A stretch of 64,000 nucleotides of DNA. Origin: JAHIVB01 sp964574705 (lineage in GTDB: Bacteria; Bacillota_I; Bacilli_A; Izemoplasmatales; Hujiaoplasmataceae). Numbering within the stretch: position 1 is the first letter of the stretch; each line of letters opens with the position of its first letter. The DNA lies in the NCBI GenBank assembly GCA_964574705.1, contig CAZNOO010000005.1:1-64000 (forward strand). The letters run 5' to 3'. Both the position numbers and the translations under genes were made by a program. The notes under the pieces are model-generated. The model made no database searches and was not told the DNA's origin. It saw only the letters and a list, made by a program, of their open reading frames with translations. Of this stretch, positions 60,792-64,000 are shown one piece after another.

Positions 60792-62033
60792 TTGAAATAT
60801 GTAAAACAATACACTTGTACAATTTGCAATAAGAGTTATCCGAAAAACTCGAAGTTGTTGACTTGCCCTGCTTGCGGTGAACGTGGAATTTTAGACATCG
60901 AATTTGATTATGATTCAATGAAACAAGTTGTGAATCTTGAATACTTCGCAAACAATAAAAGATTTGACATCTTCAGATATCTACCTTTCCTTCCAATTGA
61001 AGGCAAATTCATTGATCAAACGCTTCGAGTCGGATGGACACCACTATATCGATCTATGCATATAGAACAAGATCTTGGTGCAGGGAAATTGTATTTCAAG
61101 GATGACGGTGTCAACCCGACCTCCTCACTGAAAGACCGAGCATCTGTTGTAGCCGCTTGTAAAGCCTTAGAAGAAGGCTATTCAACCATTTCTTGTTCCT
61201 CAACTGGAAACGCCGCATCTTCGCTTGCAGGCAACGCAGCGAGACTTGGACTGAAGAGTGTTATCTTCGTTCCTAAGAGAGCCCCAGCGGGAAAATTAGC
61301 TCAATTAAAGGCATATGGCGCAGAACTTATCGTTGTTGATGGTGATTATAAGGATACTTTTGAACTTTCCAAGCTGGCAATTGAAGAGTTCGGGTGGTAC
61401 AATAGAAACGCTGCCATCAATCCGTTGATGGTTGAAGGGAAAAAGACCGTTGCTCTTGAAATTGCGGAACAACTTGGGTTTAAAGTCCCTGACTGGGTCG
61501 TAACGAGCGTTGGAGACGGTTGCACGATTGCAGGTGTCTACAAGGGATTTTACGATTTGTACATGCTTGGACTGATTCAAAAGATTCCTCGACTTCTAGG
61601 TGTTCAATCCGATGGATGCAACCCCTTCGTCAAATCGTTTGAATATCATGAACCTCTTCAGGAACAAGAAGAAAATACGATTGCCGATTCCATCTCTGTT
61701 GGAATCCCAAGAAATCCTGTGAAGGCGATGGACGCCATCACAAATTCGCTTGGGTGTTTCTTATCCACGAGCGACGAAGAAATACTTTTGGCAATGAAAA
61801 TGCTTGGAAGCCAAGAAGGAATCTTTGCCGAACCCGCAGCTGCAGCATCGCTATCGGGCTATCTTAAAGCATTCCATAACGGAATCATTACAAAAGAGGA
61901 CACGGTGTGTGTCATCATCACTGGGAACGGACTCAAAGATACCAAAACAGCTTTGTCCGCATTCAAAGAAACAAGGCTCGTAAAAGCTACGCTTGAAGAT
62001 TTAAAAAAATACATGAAAGAAACAGAAAGGTGA
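60792..62033 (+). CDS. Threonine synthase-like PLP enzyme
   Basis: A 413-residue fold-type II pyridoxal-phosphate enzyme. An N-terminal zinc-ribbon-like Cys-Thr-Ile-Cys ... Cys-Pro-Ala-Cys is followed by the PLP Lys in Pro-Thr-Ser-Ser-Leu-Lys-Asp-Arg (threonine synthase: S-F-K-D-R), Ser-Ser-Thr-Gly-Asn-Ala-Ala for phosphate or substrate binding, and a late Ile-Thr-Gly-Asn-Gly-Leu-Lys. It is annotated by family as threonine synthase. In this operon it more likely eliminates or replaces a group on an amino-acid product of ring breakdown. TTG 60792 is preceded by AGGTGA; GTG 60783 overlaps the ade stop. Confidence 0.75.
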   Translation: MKYVKQYTCTICNKSYPKNSKLLTCPACGERGILDIEFDYDSMKQVVNLEYFANNKRFDIFRYLPFLPIEGKFIDQTLRVGWTPLYRSMHIEQDLGAGKLYFKDDGVNPTSSLKDRASVVAACKALEEGYSTISCSSTGNAASSLAGNAARLGLKSVIFVPKRAPAGKLAQLKAYGAELIVVDGDYKDTFELSKLAIEEFGWYNRNAAINPLMVEGKKTVALEIAEQLGFKVPDWVVTSVGDGCTIAGVYKGFYDLYMLGLIQKIPRLLGVQSDGCNPFVKSFEYHEPLQEQEENTIADSISVGIPRNPVKAMDAITNSLGCFLSTSDEEILLAMKMLGSQEGIFAEPAAAASLSGYLKAFHNGIITKEDTVCVIITGNGLKDTKTALSAFKETRLVKATLEDLKKYMKETER

Positions 62034-62038
62034 TTATC

Positions 62039-63397
62039 TTGAATAAAATACCATTTGGACCTACTTACGAAGAAATGCTTTACCCCTCAAAAATCGATTC
62101 GTCTACTAGAAAAAAAGCACTCGAAGCTAAAAAAGATGAATTGAATCCGCTTAATCTTTTCAATATCAATTGGAAGAATGAAGCAAACGAAGTTCACAAG
62201 ATCGTTCTCCCGAAAGAACTTACAGGAGTCGAAGCGAACATCGTTGTTATGCTTGGAAAATATTTCCCTTCCGGTTCACATAAAGTGGGACCCGCTTACT
62301 CAACTTTGATTGAAGGTGGCGTCGACGGAGAAATATTATCAGGTGTTCATACCATCTTAGGACCCTCTACCGGAAACTTTGGAATCGGTGTATCTTATAT
62401 CTGTAATCTGATGAAATATGATTCCATCGTCATCATGCCTGACAATATGAGCAAAGAACGTTATGACAGAATTCGTCGTTATGGCGCGAAGCTTGATTTG
62501 ACACCAGGAACGGAGTCAGACGTTATTTTAACTTTGGAAAGAACCTTTGAATTGAAAAAAGATCCAAAAAACAGATCTTTAGCTCAATTTGAATTAATGC
62601 CAAACTATCGTTTCCATAGACATGTCACCGGCGGTTCCGCCGTGGAAGCCGTCAAGGGGATTGGAAACTCAAGAATCGCCTGCTACTGCAGCGCACCTGG
62701 ATCTGCTGGTACACTAGCTGCAGGAGACCATATTAAAGAAGTATTCCCAGAAGCGAAAGTTGTTGCGCTTGAACCTTATGAATGTTCAACATTATCTTCA
62801 GGTGGTGTAGGACAACATCGAATTGAAGGCATCGGCGACAAGATGTGCACTTTGATTCATAATGTATTAAATACGGACTTTATCGCCTTGATCAAAGACG
62901 ACGATTCCGTCAGAGGACTTAAAGTCATTCATGACGGCGAAAAAGTGCTTGTTGAAAATGGTGTGGACCCCTTCGTCGCATCTTCAATGAGAGAACTTTT
63001 CGGCGTATCAGGTATTTGCAACATCATTGGCGCAATCAAAATGGCTAAATATCTTCGTTTAGGACCAGATGACAATGTTTTGACAATCGCTACTGACGGT
63101 TTCGACAGATATGAATCCGTATTAGAAGATTTAGAGAGAAGATACTTAGAGACTGAAGATTATGTTTTAAGAAGATGGTTTGTGGATGTTTATCGTAGAA
63201 ACGGAATTGAAGATATCTTTGACTATCGAAGCAAAGAACAAAAGGAAAAACTGTTCAAACAAAAAGAACATGACTGGTTGAGGTTTGGATATTCACAAGC
63301 GTATCTAGACGCCATGAGAAGCCCTGAATTTTGGAACAGCGAATACGATAAAATCCATCATTATGATGAGTTAATCAAGAAATTAAGAAAGGAATAA
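62039..63397 (+). CDS. Fold-type II PLP-dependent lyase-like enzyme
   Basis: A 452-residue PLP enzyme. The probable Schiff-base Lys is in Ser-Gly-Ser-His-Lys-Val-Gly-Pro-Ala-Tyr, with Gly-Pro-Ser-Thr-Gly-Asn-Phe-Gly as the substrate loop and Gly-Ser-Ala-Gly-Thr as the phosphate loop. The C-terminal ~80 residues are charged and extend beyond the usual cysteine-synthase-like core. It may play the part taken by diaminopropionate ammonia-lyase (YgeX) in related purine clusters, though it is not closely similar to that enzyme. TTG 62039 follows AAAGGTGA; GTG 62030 is the alternative. Confidence 0.75.
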   Translation: MNKIPFGPTYEEMLYPSKIDSSTRKKALEAKKDELNPLNLFNINWKNEANEVHKIVLPKELTGVEANIVVMLGKYFPSGSHKVGPAYSTLIEGGVDGEILSGVHTILGPSTGNFGIGVSYICNLMKYDSIVIMPDNMSKERYDRIRRYGAKLDLTPGTESDVILTLERTFELKKDPKNRSLAQFELMPNYRFHRHVTGGSAVEAVKGIGNSRIACYCSAPGSAGTLAAGDHIKEVFPEAKVVALEPYECSTLSSGGVGQHRIEGIGDKMCTLIHNVLNTDFIALIKDDDSVRGLKVIHDGEKVLVENGVDPFVASSMRELFGVSGICNIIGAIKMAKYLRLGPDDNVLTIATDGFDRYESVLEDLERRYLETEDYVLRRWFVDVYRRNGIEDIFDYRSKEQKEKLFKQKEHDWLRFGYSQAYLDAMRSPEFWNSEYDKIHHYDELIKKLRKE

Positions 63398-63399
63398 CC

Positions 63400-64000
63400 A
63401 TGATTCCATTTGAAAAGATATTAGAAAAAGCAGAAGGCTATAAAAAAGAAATGACGAAGTTTCTTCGTGACATGATTGCGATTCCATCCGAATCCTGTCA
63501 AGAAGAATTGGTCATTCAAAGAATTAAAAAAGAAATGGAACTTGTCGGATTTGACGAAATAACCATCGACCCGATGGGGAATATCATCGGACGAATTGGA
63601 CATGGCAAGCATATCATTGCAATGGATGCCCATATCGATACCGTCGGAATCGGAGAAATCAAAAACTGGAAAGTGGACCCCTATCTCGGTGCAGAAGACG
63701 AAGAAATCATCCTTGGTAGAGGCGGATCCGATCAAGAAGGCGGAATGGCATCGATGGTCTATGCCGGAAAAATCATCAAAGATTTGAAACTTGAAGGCGA
63801 TTATACGCTTTTGGTCACCGGTACCGTCCAAGAAGAAGACTGTGATGGTCTTTGCTGGCAATACATCATTGAAGAAGACAAAATCAGACCGGAGTTCGTA
63901 GTAATCACAGAACCCACTAGTTGTAACATTTATAGAGGTCATCGCGGAAGAATGGAAATCAAGGTTTCCGTCGCAGGAATTTCCTGCCACGGAAGTGCAC
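63400..64000 (+). CDS. YgeY-type M20 family hydrolase (partial, cut by window end)
   Basis: The first 200 residues of an M20 zinc hydrolase, still open at the window edge. It starts at ATG 63400 with AAAGGAAT upstream, three bases after the PLP gene. Zinc and catalytic residues are visible: Asp-Ala-His-Ile-Asp-Thr-Val, Arg-Gly-Gly-Ser-Asp-Gln-Glu-Gly-Gly, and Val-Gln-Glu-Glu-Asp with Cys-Asp-Gly just after it. Val-Ile-Thr-Glu-Pro-Thr and Gly-His-Arg-Gly-Arg-Met-Glu follow. The wording is close to the YgeY group linked to selenium/purine metabolism, which hydrolyses ureido or amide bonds of purine breakdown products. More of the operon probably lies beyond. Confidence 0.88.
   Translation, partial: MIPFEKILEKAEGYKKEMTKFLRDMIAIPSESCQEELVIQRIKKEMELVGFDEITIDPMGNIIGRIGHGKHIIAMDAHIDTVGIGEIKNWKVDPYLGAEDEEIILGRGGSDQEGGMASMVYAGKIIKDLKLEGDYTLLVTGTVQEEDCDGLCWQYIIEEDKIRPEFVVITEPTSCNIYRGHRGRMEIKVSVAGISCHGSA

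Overview
The window reads as a chromosomal fragment of a low-GC Gram-positive-type bacterium (Bacillota/Mycoplasmatota). The signs are A+T-rich sequence, strong AGGAGG-type ribosome sites, frequent TTG/GTG starts, many hairpin-plus-T-run terminators, TATAAT -10 boxes, and TGA used as a stop. Short lipoproteins with Ser/Thr-rich linkers and the gene content recall Izemoplasma/Acholeplasma-like lineages, but that placement is only an inference. No phage, insertion sequence or CRISPR array was seen. A 100-N gap at 25727-25826 is flanked by an exact 55-bp duplication and looks like a scaffolding artefact.

Layout. 1-5.7 kb: a frameshifted CE2-type esterase lipoprotein, an ArsB/NhaD-type permease, an unknown protein, an SDR oxidoreductase and a flavodoxin-ferredoxin (EFR1-type) protein. 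5.7-16.3 kb: a c-di-GMP/two-component island. A REC-PASx4-GGDEF-HD-GYP regulator (minus strand) is divergent from an operon for a dCache-GAF hybrid histidine kinase with three receivers, CheR (broken by an in-frame TAA), a stand-alone CheB domain, REC-GGDEF and a second GGDEF protein. 16.3-25.7 kb: an Imm5-like protein, an odd tRNA-like gene with its own terminator, a TrkA-C membrane protein, an AmmeMemoRadiSam pair (AmrS plus a Memo-AMMECR1 fusion), an old-yellow-enzyme homologue, an MBL-fold hydrolase, a methyltransferase-like protein, a VOC protein, SRAP, a Rieske protein and thioredoxin reductase. 25.9-48 kb: mixed metabolism and transport, with a cyclase-family hydrolase, G6PD, rhodanese and cytochrome-b5-like lipoproteins, MFS transporters, glycerate kinase, C69 peptidase, D-lactate dehydrogenase, phosphoglycerate mutase, gamma-glutamyltransferase with a split chromate transporter, a PadR-HAAS operon, GNAT acetyltransferases, a DUF819 protein, a PfkB kinase and a UshA-like nucleotidase.

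48.1-64 kb: one long plus-strand operon, cut by the window end, for anaerobic purine/N-heterocycle breakdown. It encodes a MocA-type nucleotidyltransferase, a first molybdenum hydroxylase (FAD, 2Fe-2S and Mo subunits), a small integral membrane protein, an XdhC-type maturation protein, a THEP1-like NTPase and a hydantoinase-like amidohydrolase. A short decayed gene follows, then a second molybdenum hydroxylase (Mo, 2Fe-2S, FAD), adenine deaminase, two fold-type II PLP enzymes and the start of a YgeY-type M20 hydrolase. The order resembles the E. coli xdh/yge/ygf/ssnA region. It suggests adenine -> hypoxanthine -> xanthine/urate oxidation, ring opening by the hydantoinase, and breakdown of the products by the PLP and M20 enzymes. 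An extended -10 promoter overlapped by a perfect palindrome sits ahead of this operon.
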